From Septoria linicola (Eukaryota > Ascomycota > Dothideomycetes > Mycosphaerellales > Mycosphaerellaceae): 64,000 bases of DNA. A model generated the notes under the pieces. The model saw nothing but the letters and a program-made list of their open reading frames with translations. It made no database searches and had not been told where the DNA came from. The DNA lies in assembly GCA_024114885.1 (NCBI GenBank), contig CP099424.1, positions 2,418,001 to 2,482,000 of the forward strand, read 5' to 3'. Below are positions 21,601 through 29,887 of the stretch, in pieces. A program made the translations under genes and the position numbers. Positions within the stretch are counted from its first letter, which is position 1; the number at the start of each line of letters is the position of its first letter.

Positions 21601-22435
21601 TGGTCACAACCTCGCCATTGAGCCACAGGGAACGTAGATCTGTCAGTCTCGAGCCAGTGTCAGGGAAGCGAGCGAGCACAGCAGCAAGTAGCGTTGGGGT
21701 CATGAGGGTTTCCGTGATCTTCTTTGCAGATAGCAGCTCAACCAGAGCGACTGGGTCGTAGCTAGTCTCATCTGGTACAGTGACAACTGTGGCACCTCGT
21801 AGAAGAGGTCTGATGATTTCCCACACGAAGAACACGTTGCATGCCACCCGATCGCCCGGCTGCACGTCTGAGATGCCAAATCGCAGATCGTATGAGAGTA
21901 TAGAGGCTCGGTGTGGGTTCGCGATTCCTTTCGGCTTGCCGGTTGTGCCCGATGAATATGCAACAAAGGCCAGCTTCTCGATATCACTCGGATCCGATGC
22001 ATCTTCACTTGCTTCGGAATGGCCATTGGCTAACTCTTCTTGCTCCTCGTCAAGTACAATGAGCGGAATTTCAGGCTTGATTTTGCCCGTCTCGGATTCG
22101 TTCAGAATGACGACAGCCGGCGCGGCATCCTCAATTACATCTGCCAGCAGGTCTGGAGGATAGGCAAGCTCAAGCACAAGATAGGCGCCCCCAGCTTTGA
22201 GGGCAGCGAGACATGCGATAACATAATCAGCACTTCGAGGCAAAAGCACTCCAACCAAGCTGTCTCGTTTCACTCCATGTTTTCGTAGTCGTAGGGCGAG
22301 ATCATCAACCTTGTTCGCTAGCTCGGAATACGTGTATGTAGTCTTCTCATCTTCGAGAGCAACAGCGTCAGGTGTGGTCTGCACTTGCTTGTCGAATAGG
22401 GCTGATAAGTCCTTGGTAGTGTCTATGATTGTCAT
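18602..22435 (-). CDS. NPS10: NPS10-like non-canonical NRPS (A-T-R-SDR adenylating reductase)
   Basis: One uninterrupted frame of 1277 residues. The domains in order are: an adenylation domain (~10-515) with VAYSSGTTGKPKG (~158-170), NCYSACETHE, GELYVGGSLLARGY, YRTGDLA and GRTGTMIKLRG; a carrier (T) domain with FFDLGGHSLSLA (Ser ~566); a thioester reductase (~645-900) with TGSTGFLGAFLL and the YGQTK catalytic pair; and a C-terminal short-chain dehydrogenase (~1035-1270) with TGASSGIGAAVAA and YSASK. This order is the one known for fungal NPS10. It would activate an acid, release it as aldehyde or alcohol, and perhaps reduce further with the SDR. The A4 region reads VFFVWE where amino-acid-activating domains usually have FDxS, so the usual amino-group aspartate is missing. 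The first ATG in frame is at 22435 (AAAATG). Confidence 0.94.
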   Translation of the reverse strand: MTIIDTTKDLSALFDKQVQTTPDAVALEDEKTTYTYSELANKVDDLALRLRKHGVKRDSLVGVLLPRSADYVIACLAALKAGGAYLVLELAYPPDLLADVIEDAAPAVVILNESETGKIKPEIPLIVLDEEQEELANGHSEASEDASDPSDIEKLAFVAYSSGTTGKPKGIANPHRASILSYDLRFGISDVQPGDRVACNVFFVWEIIRPLLRGATVVTVPDETSYDPVALVELLSAKKITETLMTPTLLAAVLARFPDTGSRLTDLRSLWLNGEVVTTDLARRALKALPKVRLLNCYSACETHEIACGDVSEMLDDEASNCPVGKPLEPEHIHVLDDDGKEVEAGNSGELYVGGSLLARGYLNRPETTAAAFLPDTYNSASADAKIYRTGDLAVLHKNGLLEITGRTGTMIKLRGYSVVPAKVEDTITRYLGVRQCAVTAYGDGLDRQLVAYYVKDPEAGERPAVEADDSNHSPAARKIVAPYLAQYMIPTLWVELSELPTHSVSGKIDLKSLPSPIPAKTTNGAKPAKDPISIDDIAEIWAATLGASQKSLKPEHSFFDLGGHSLSLAALASKLSRRFGFRIPVGRLADPPTLESHLHAVREVRDGTIAAVQSDLPTALRKDSYLDRDIEPNGAKIRALKDAKTVLLTGSTGFLGAFLLHELLESTSAQIICLVRSQESSEEDRPGCTARVRKNLIDLGLWSDSVMERVEVLPGDLPRKRLGLSPEKFSDLAARVDVIVHAAAQVNLVYPYAALRGSNVDGTKEILRLACAGGATVQYVSTNGVLPPSESGHGWPEDAMLYVDAVPEKIPDGYGQTKWAAEQLVLEAGRRGLPVRILRAGTISGHSSTGAANAWDLLTALFVESIHLGYYPNVQGWRAEMTPVDFVSKAIVHLGNQTHAKQLVFHLGDPDPIETSQVFEHFTELGYPTQPMEFDEWVNLWTGRRGAAKGGEGAFTIDIMRSGMPSVGFLRDIVVLNNAQTRPFRAIVERPKVDSVLLETYARHWFARGWLNQAPLRNSALGGSALSVRKSILTGRVAVITGASSGIGAAVAAALAVEGCHLVLAARRTAALESLKRRLVVRDGKVIIKQTDVTVKEQVDDLFQTAERELGPVDILVSCAGVMYFTMMANAQMEEWNTTVDVNCKGLLHCLSASVPGMLERGAGHIVAISSDAGRKVFPGLGVYSASKFFVEATLQSLRLETAGKGLRVTAVQPGNTQTDLLGMSTDAEAIKAYGEPSGAKILDPSDVANAIVFGLKQPDHVAVNEILIEPRDEPI

Positions 22436-23926
22436 TTTCGGAGTGGCGTTTGTACGCAAAGGGTCTGCAGTGGACGCAAGCGTGATATATGCTAGCAAAA
22501 ATCTGGCCTAAGCAAGATTCAGATATTTGGTTGAGAAGTCATTGGCCCTGCCGAGCCGCATGCAAGGCAGAGCAAACATCACGTCACGGGGGGATAGTAT
22601 TACCTTTTCGAGCCTTTGCAATGGATATCACTGGTTTGGCTGTCGACCTTTTTGCTTGTCCTTCCCCACTGGCGTCGATGTACGAACTGGTGTCCACGGG
22701 GTGAAGTGGGCAAAGTGGGATGCCGATGTCTCAGATGGCCGAGCACAAGCCATCTCAGCGATACAGCGATACCGAAGCCGTGGAGGAAGAATTTTCATGC
22801 CTTGTCCTTGTCCACTCAACGGTCTCAGGCCCGATAGTTCTTCCGCCCAGGCTTCGCAGCCATCAGAACAACAAGGTGGTTCCGAGATCTTCACACGGCG
22901 AATTGCGGCATTCACTGCGATAGACAGATCCACAAGGTCGTGGGGACTCTCTGATTGGCGATCGCGACGAGGTGGAACGAGCCTCAGGCTAGACCAGACG
23001 TGGATCGAATGCTGGTAGGCAGTCCGGAGCAGTCATTATTCGAGCACGCTATGCTACAGCGCGATAGATCTTGGTCGACAAGCGCCTTACGCGATGTTCA
23101 TGGCCAGTCAAACGACTCGAAGATGTTCGCGTGGACCCTTACGTCGATGTCGTGCTCAGAGCTGTAAATGAGCTGACCGCAGAGCTCTCGTGTCTTCGCA
23201 GACCGCGGTATCGTCTGCTTGTCGCCTGCCATGCACATTGCAACCGTGTCAAGCCTCCCGCAGCACCGCCTCTGCAGCGAGCAAGCCTCGCTTGTGTGAT
23301 CACGCACCACCGCAGGCCCGCGGCATTGCTATGTGTCGAACGCTGGCGATGTCGGAGGTCGAGGCGACGGGTATCAAGAAGATTCAGGTTGCGTCGGAGG
23401 CGGAGCTAACTAACGTATAACGATTACTATGGAGCTGATTCAACCTTAGGCTCGCGGTATAGAGAAGTCACCCAAAGCGAACGACAAGAGGTCGTTGGAT
23501 GATCATGCAGTAGAGCTGAAAGAACCGGCCCTATCTCCAGCTCGGGCACGTGATGTGGAGAGTCAATCATGACCACAAACGAGGTGCCGACAACATGCCC
23601 TGTGTCGAGAGCCTTCCAAGTGCTATCTCAGCAGGCTAACGGTGCTGTTACAGCGCATTGCAAGATATTCTTGTATATCTTGGCTCGATCGCGATCAAGA
23701 TGCAATTTGGATGGTTGGTTATGGCAGCCACCACCACACAGAGCAGGTTGCATTCTGCCCTTGTAGAAATTTTTGGCACTGCGTAGGTGACTCTCTGTTT
23801 AACATCTACTTCGAACGCTTTCATGCTGGGGGACAAAGAGGCGATCTGTTCCAGCACACTAGGCGCCTTGCATATGCCGGCAGAGATCGTCAGCAGTCGA
23901 TTTCACCAATTCAGATTTCGAGCAAG
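22436..23926. other. Long intergenic region
   Basis: About 1.5 kb between the NPS10-like gene and the SRA-domain gene. Several short overlapping frames exist on both strands, but none has a motif, a signal peptide or sensible splice continuation. No inverted or direct repeat of note was found. Confidence 0.45.
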
Positions 23927-25154
23927 ATGGCGATGGATGTACCGCCTGCACCCGTTGGAAAAGATGAACAGAGCATCATCAGCTACATCAAAGCTTTCAG
24001 GCAGAGGGTCATTGCGAAACTGGAGTGGCAAGTGGTCCAATCAGGTTTCTTAGACAACATTCCTACCAACACTACAACAGCAGACCAGAATGATTTCGAC
24101 ATGGCCGATGACACACAGCAAGATTCATCGCACGACAAGGATGAGGATACAGTGTTGTATTCGTCGTCTGAAGTGAGCGAGCTGTTGGACGCACTGCACC
24201 AATTCTAGATCTGGATCTGGAAGAACAAGAGACACGTCTTAGATGCTGTGCAGACCAATATCAGTTTCATTCAAAAAGTGCTATTAGATGCCCTTGAAAC
24301 AGAGAATGCATACACTAGCCATGAACAGAAATCGAAGAAGACCGAGCTCTTCAAGCAGGTGGACAAGGCCTTCAAATTCTTCAACGTTGAAGAATGGAAT
24401 CGCAAGCAAGAAAAGCCTCTATTCAAGTTTCCGAAATCGAACCACTCTTTCTGGGGCTACATTGGAGCCTTCTACGGTCTTGCACTCAAGAAGGGACCGA
24501 CTACTGACAAGTACAATGCATGTTTTGATCCGAGATACGTTAGCGACAGGCTATCGCCTAACTTCACCGGACACAACGGGATTGAGCCAGGACAATGGTT
24601 TCCATCACAGTTGTGTGCCGCGTGGAACGGTGCCCACGGAGAGTCAATTGTTGGCATGCATTACGCAGACGGTACTTTGAAGTCAGTGATTATATCCAAG
24701 AAAGTCAACGATGAGCAACAAGGTGGGAATGTTGTCTGGTATTCTGGTCCGGACGTTGTCAGTGTCGATGATGACAAAGAAGGTGATTAGCACGGACATG
24801 CCTGATCGCGCCAGACAGACCCACATCCACCAGCTCGAAAAGATAGCCTCAGCGACTCAGCGGTCGCACGATGAGACACTCGTCGTCCGTGTCCTACGCG
24901 CTGAGGACTCCGGAGACAATGCGCCTGTCAAAGGCTATCGGTACGATGGTCTCTACTATGTAGGAGAGGTTGAGGAGAGAGATGTCGGAGACGACAAGCC
25001 TGGTCGACGTATTTGGTTCAGACTGGAAAGGGTTGGGGAGGACGGAGATGGGTGGCCTAGCGATGAGCAGTGCTCGCTCACAGAGTGTAAGCTTCGAGCA
25101 GGATCTGAGCAGCAGCAATTGGCGCTCTTCGACAAGTACAAGGAAGGCTTTTGA
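23927..25154 (+). CDS. SRA-YDG domain protein
   Basis: A protein of about 369 residues with an SRA (SET- and RING-associated, YDG) fold in its C-terminal half and no RING, SET or PHD part. I model exons 23927-24151 (or -24172), 24209-24757 and 24819-25154. Landmarks are GIEPGQWFPSQLCAAWNGAHG, VGMHYADGTLKSVIIS, GNVVWYSGPD (matching the family's Y-T-G strand), LVVRVLRAED and the signature KGYRYDGLYYVGEVEE, then FRLER. In other eukaryotes SRA domains bind methylated or hemimethylated DNA. The role of stand-alone fungal versions is largely unknown. An in-frame TAG at 24206-24208 is removed by a GT...TAG intron of 57 or 36 bp. The second intron uses a GTCAGT donor. If either intron is not used, the gene is broken. 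It stands alone between NPS10 and a small secreted protein gene. Confidence 0.68.
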
Positions 25155-25914
25155 AATAGCCCAAGGTGAGGACGCCGCTGAACTGGCATCTACAGTGAGG
25201 GATCGTGACCAGGTCGAAGTGCCATAGCGCAATCTACAATTGACAGCAGACCATTGATCACGTAGAAAACCTTCCCGCCAGACTCAGACTGTACCGATGC
25301 CTTCCATGACGTTCCTGTCATCTGTGATCGTCGCGAGCGGACGAAGGTTCTATGCCTCAATCAGCTGCACCTCCAGTCGAAGTGCCGCGATACGCTCAGT
25401 CAAGATGTCTAATCCTGCTCGCGAAGGATTAGTGCCAAGAAATATCTTCCCTGCTCACAAATATCACAGCTGAGGCGGAGCCTGTGAAACATCTCGTACT
25501 CCTTCAAGCCACTCCAACACTTCGAAAATCACCATTTACCACTAATTCTAGCTTGCTGGTCATCGAAGACATGGTTTGTGCTACAAGGCAACGACCAGAA
25601 TATCTGAAGTTCCACTTGCCATCCTTCGTGCTACACAATCCTCTTCGGACAAAGCGCGGTCAAAGGGAGGTCATGTTGACGATTGGGCGGTCCGATGGTC
25701 ATCAGGACGGTTTACCAGGTCAGCAAAGGATGCCAACGAAACAATTTCATGTTGGAAATACGTAGGCCTCGACTCGTACGACCCATCGACACATATAAGA
25801 ACTCGCCAATAGCCTCCAGAATGTCATCATCACAATCAGCATTAACACAAACATCTACAACGGCGAGCAACACTTCCACTTCTCCCAATTCCATTCACAA
25901 TCAACACAACAACC
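25155..25914. other. Intergenic region upstream of secreted protein
   Basis: No gene recognised. The last ~100 bases before 25915 are rich in A and C (ACAACAACC-type sequence), as is common in 5' leaders of strongly expressed fungal genes. Confidence 0.45.
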
Positions 25915-26364
25915 ATGCAGACCATCACCGGCATCACTTCCATCCTGGCCCTCGCCATCTCCGCTCTCGCAGTTCCAACCACCAACCCCGAGGCCGCCAC
26001 TCTGGACACCCGTGCAGCAGCCTCCAAGCTGAACCAATACTCCAACCTCAACTGCCTCGACAACAGCGGCGGCAACACCCCAACCTACCACGCTTCTCCA
26101 CCAGCACGAAAGTGCTACAACATTGACCCCACTACCAAGTCGTTTTACTGGTAAGATCAATCACTTAGACCTCTGAACTGTAGATCTTGATGCTGACTCT
26201 GCTTCTTCGTTAGGGGCCAAGGACCTCTGACCCAAGTCTGGGCCTATTCCAAAGCAGGCTGCACAGGCTTGTCGACTAATTTGGCGGGAGGAGATAACTG
26301 TGTTGCTGTCAATATCAATACTAGTGATGGGTTCCAGAATATTTTGAGTATCATGATGGATTAG
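25915..26364 (+). CDS. Small secreted cysteine-containing protein (effector-like)
   Basis: Predicted 128-residue protein, with exons 25915-26150 and 26214-26364. It begins with a clear signal peptide (ITGITSILALAISALAVP, cleavage likely near residue 20) and a short propeptide ending in a basic residue (LDTRAAAS). The mature part has four cysteines (NLNCLD, ARKCYN, KAGCTG, GDNCVA), enough for two disulfides, and no catalytic motif. One N-glycosylation sequon (NTS) is present. I do not recognise the family. The size, secretion and paired cysteines fit the broad class of fungal small secreted proteins, some of which act on hosts or cell walls. That function is only a possibility. Confidence 0.8.
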
Positions 26365-27743
26365 AAAGGAAGTGCGCCCTGCGAGTGTCGGTAGGGGTAG
26401 AAGTAGAGACGATGAGATGGTGATTCGAGATTGAAGACTGCGTCGCTCGTTCCTTTGGTCTTGAGTCATTTTGCAACCAAGCGTATCTGTCGATTTTGTA
26501 CCTAGCAAAAGTATCGAAGATGCTTTGATGGCAGAACAGCTGTTAGATATGATTCACTGCTCTTAGACTTGGCATTCCGAGTGCCTTGGATCGGAGCAGT
26601 GAAAATGTCTGTCTTCATGCTGAGACTACCGGCAAGTCCAGTAGCCAGCTATCGTTCGTGTGATGTAGTGTCGTTGCTTGAAATATATCTCGTCTGCTTT
26701 ATCGAGATATGCTGGTTCTTGTGGAACACACATTCTCCATGACCAAGTAGAATGCAGCGACCAATGGGAGAATCAAGACCGGATCCATCGACATACAATG
26801 GGTTGCCTTGAGGTGGACTTGGTATACGCTTCAAATGATGCAGCTGAGAAGAAGCAGCTGTTGGAGCAGCGTTCAGCTTCGGCTACTGCACTGCAAATGA
26901 GCAGACTTCGTACGGTAGCCGAACGAGTCTGTACTCGATGAATGCTCATCTCCTCACCGCATCGCATACTCTCAAGCTCACGCTCTGCAGGTCCCTGCCC
27001 AGACGACCACCACGTGCAATAGTGCAGCCTCCACAAACACCCGTTGAAGATTGATGGCTCCTCACAACCAAGATTGCTGAGATTGCTCGGCCAGATTAAC
27101 TTCTAAACTCGGCGCATCTCTAGCCAATCAGAACGACTCATGCTGCCAATCAAGCTCTCTGCTTCTAAACTCTTTCCAGAAGCTCACGCAATCTAGATCT
27201 GTGCTCGTCATCGAGTCTCGTTTCGTACCCGACCTTTTTTCTGTGTGGGTGGTGAGTGAGAAGGCCCTGGTTTTGTTCTTCACATGGGCAGCTGTGTATG
27301 CAGCAGGATCTGCCTTTCTTCTCGTGCTCTCCACTGCGCGGAGCTCGGGTTGTCGCTACGACCGTAACGGTTATGGTCTACCACCCACCCAACCTTTTTT
27401 TGCTCACTTTGCCTTACAAATGCCACCGATCGCGTCGGGGTTTAGCTACTTTCAAGTGACTAGCCTTGTTGTGCCTGCATCAGGTACTCGGCTGGCGAGT
27501 TTTTAGCTCTTCGATGACTTCAAGACTACTGCTGCCGTTCTTGTTGTTGTTATCGTGGGCTTAAGTCGATGATTACTATCATGTCTTTGTATACACTACT
27601 TTGACCTTTGCCTCTGGTGCTATAGCACGTCGACTTCATTGTCCGCTCCCATATCCGCTCTCAGACTGCTTGTGGCAGATCGCAACCGTACTCACCCCTC
27701 CAACCTTGGCTCATCTCACCGATCGCAAATCGTCGCAGACACC
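26365..27743. other. Intergenic region and ARA2-like promoter
   Basis: The part nearest 27744 is pyrimidine-rich with T and C runs, typical of fungal promoters. No gene-like frame with motifs was found on either strand. Small open frames around 26650-27040 overlap one another on both strands and look like chance. Confidence 0.45.
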
Positions 27744-29054
27744 ATGGCTGTCGCAGCTAAGAAGCAGCGCCTCTCAGATGTGCTCCCACCTCTCGTATTT
27801 GGTACCGCGACGTTCAACTACCAATATAACCCCGACCCTTACGAGCTCGACACTACTGGCCTTGTGCGCAAAGCGTTGGAGTTTGGCATAAGAGCCTTTG
27901 ATACATCGCCTTACTATGGTCCGTCTGAGGAGATCCTCGGTGCAGCATTAGACACCGATTTCGTGAAAGCCAACATCCCGCGTAAAGAGCATTTCTTGAT
28001 CACAAAGGTTGGGCGGGTGAGCAGCGACGAGTTTGATTACTCAAAAGAGTGGGTATACAAGAGCATTCAGAGAAGTCTGCAGAGGTTGAAGACAGAGTAC
28101 CTGGATTTGGTGTACTGCCATGATGTCGAGTTTGTCAGTGAAGATGAGGCTATGGAGGCCATTCGCGAGCTGAGGAGGATACGAGATGAGGAAGGCACGA
28201 TCAAGTACGTTGGTATCTCTGGGTACCCTCTGCCTGTGCTGTGCTCGATTGCAAAGAGGGTGCTGAGAGAGACCGGCGAGCCACTCGATGCTGTGATGAG
28301 TTATGCGAACTTCACATTGCAGAATCAGCTGCTCGCTACACAGGGTATTAGGGAGCTAAGAGAGGCTGGTGTCGATGTTGTGCCCAACGCAAGTCCACTG
28401 GGAATGGGTTTGCTGAGACGCGAAGGTGTCCCAGTCGGTGCGATGGGTAATTGGCATCCGGCAAGTGATGGAATGCGGGCAGCCGTCAAGAGGGCGAGCG
28501 ATTTCTGCGACCGTCATGACGAGCGATTGGAAGTCATTGCCATCCGTTATGCTCTGGAAAGCTGGCTGAAGATAGGCGCAGTGGTTGGGTCGCGTGGTGA
28601 TCCTGCATCTGGTGTTGCGTGGCAGCGCGAGTCCAATCAGCAGGTTGGCGGAAACAGACTCGGCGTCACTGTCATGGGTGTCAGCAAAGCAAGTGAGCTT
28701 GACAAGACGATGCGTGTCTGGAGAAGTATTTTGGACGGGCTGGAAAACGGCGCCGAAACTGCTCGTCTCGCTGGTCGCTGGAGTCGCGACCACGAATGGA
28801 GCATCAATCGTGGTAAGGCGGTGCAGATCCTCGCCGACGGCATCCAGGAACATCTGGATGAGTATCTGGACTTTTGCTGGGACAGTCCGGATAAAGACTT
28901 TGTGAACAAACGCGGCATAAAGCAGCAGCAGAATGACGATGGAGCATCATTTCTACGACCCGAGCAGGCCGGAGATCCGCCGCTGACCCCGGCAGCATCA
29001 CCACAGCCCGATGAGATACCCTATCCCCATGATGCAACCTTGGCTTTGCGATAA
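27744..29054 (+). CDS. ARA2: D-arabinose 1-dehydrogenase-like aldo/keto reductase
   Basis: Intronless gene for a 436-residue aldo/keto reductase. The pattern LPPLVFGTATFNYQYNPDPYEL at the start matches the ARA2/L-galactose-dehydrogenase branch. These enzymes oxidise D-arabinose to the lactone in D-erythroascorbate synthesis, using NAD. Visible are the catalytic Asp/Tyr segment FDTSPYYGPSEEILG, the Lys strand FLITKVGRV, YLDLVYCHDVEFV with the catalytic His, GYPLPVL, PLGMGLL and the cofactor loop VMGVSKASELD. The start at 27744 has a near-ideal context (ACCATGG), while the frame stays open further upstream without good initiators. The C-terminal ~60 residues after FCWDSP are low in complexity and longer than in yeast. 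It probably acts in the cytosol. Confidence 0.92.
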   Translation: MAVAAKKQRLSDVLPPLVFGTATFNYQYNPDPYELDTTGLVRKALEFGIRAFDTSPYYGPSEEILGAALDTDFVKANIPRKEHFLITKVGRVSSDEFDYSKEWVYKSIQRSLQRLKTEYLDLVYCHDVEFVSEDEAMEAIRELRRIRDEEGTIKYVGISGYPLPVLCSIAKRVLRETGEPLDAVMSYANFTLQNQLLATQGIRELREAGVDVVPNASPLGMGLLRREGVPVGAMGNWHPASDGMRAAVKRASDFCDRHDERLEVIAIRYALESWLKIGAVVGSRGDPASGVAWQRESNQQVGGNRLGVTVMGVSKASELDKTMRVWRSILDGLENGAETARLAGRWSRDHEWSINRGKAVQILADGIQEHLDEYLDFCWDSPDKDFVNKRGIKQQQNDDGASFLRPEQAGDPPLTPAASPQPDEIPYPHDATLALR

Positions 29055-29887
29055 GAAGATTTGTAGGTGTCATATGATGGAAAGGCGTTGTTATGGTTGC
29101 ATATGGCGTGGAAAGCTCAGCTCAAGTCTTTCAGGACGAGCTTCGAAGCATGGTGGCATGATTGATTGATTGTTGGACATCAGCTTACGCTGACAAGTAA
29201 GCTGATAAAGTGGCATGGAATGATATAGATGATCAAATGCATTTGCTCGCGCATGCCGCGATTGTTAGGCGCATTTGAGTTGCTTCAGTCGTCCTCAGAT
29301 CCCGTTGATCGAACAGAAAAGTGTTTGAAAGTACATGTGTGAAATAGGTACCAAGGACAGCTGAAAGTGAGAGTGGAGCTTGTCAGAAGAGAAGCTCAAT
29401 TGGCCTGTAGCAGGATGTCGCGGCCAGTGTGACATCAGCAACGCGGCGGTGCGCTTGCTTGCCTATACGGCATCTGCGGCCTCGTCTTCCTCTAGTCTCT
29501 GTTTCATGCCCAAGTAGTTCATTTTTGCGACATCTTCACACAGCCCAAACCCATTCATTTCGCCTATTCAATTGATACCCATAGAAAGCGCTAGTCGAAA
29601 TCGCATGTAGCGCTCGCTGAAACGACCGTGAACCAGCATCACCCCTCTTATACAACGACGAACCCATCACCACTTCTCACGTGCCCGGCTCGATTAGAAC
29701 CGACAGGGAAGTCACAAACAGCTGCCTGACTGATCGCGCCCAAAAAAGTGATCTCGCTGTGCGGGCTCTACTCCAAATCACCAGTCCGGCAACTCCGGCA
29801 GTCCAATGCCATTCCCGCAGCTCATATAGCTGCGTTTGAATGCAGCACTGAGGACAGCAGGCGCTATCTGCTGCATGCTGCGTCAAA
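29055..29887. other. Intergenic region upstream of SIP5-like gene
   Basis: Contains a short GATT repeat near 29160. A minus-strand frame overlapping the start of the SIP5-like gene (29677-30210) is Arg/Ser-rich antisense sequence and is not taken as a gene. Confidence 0.45.
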
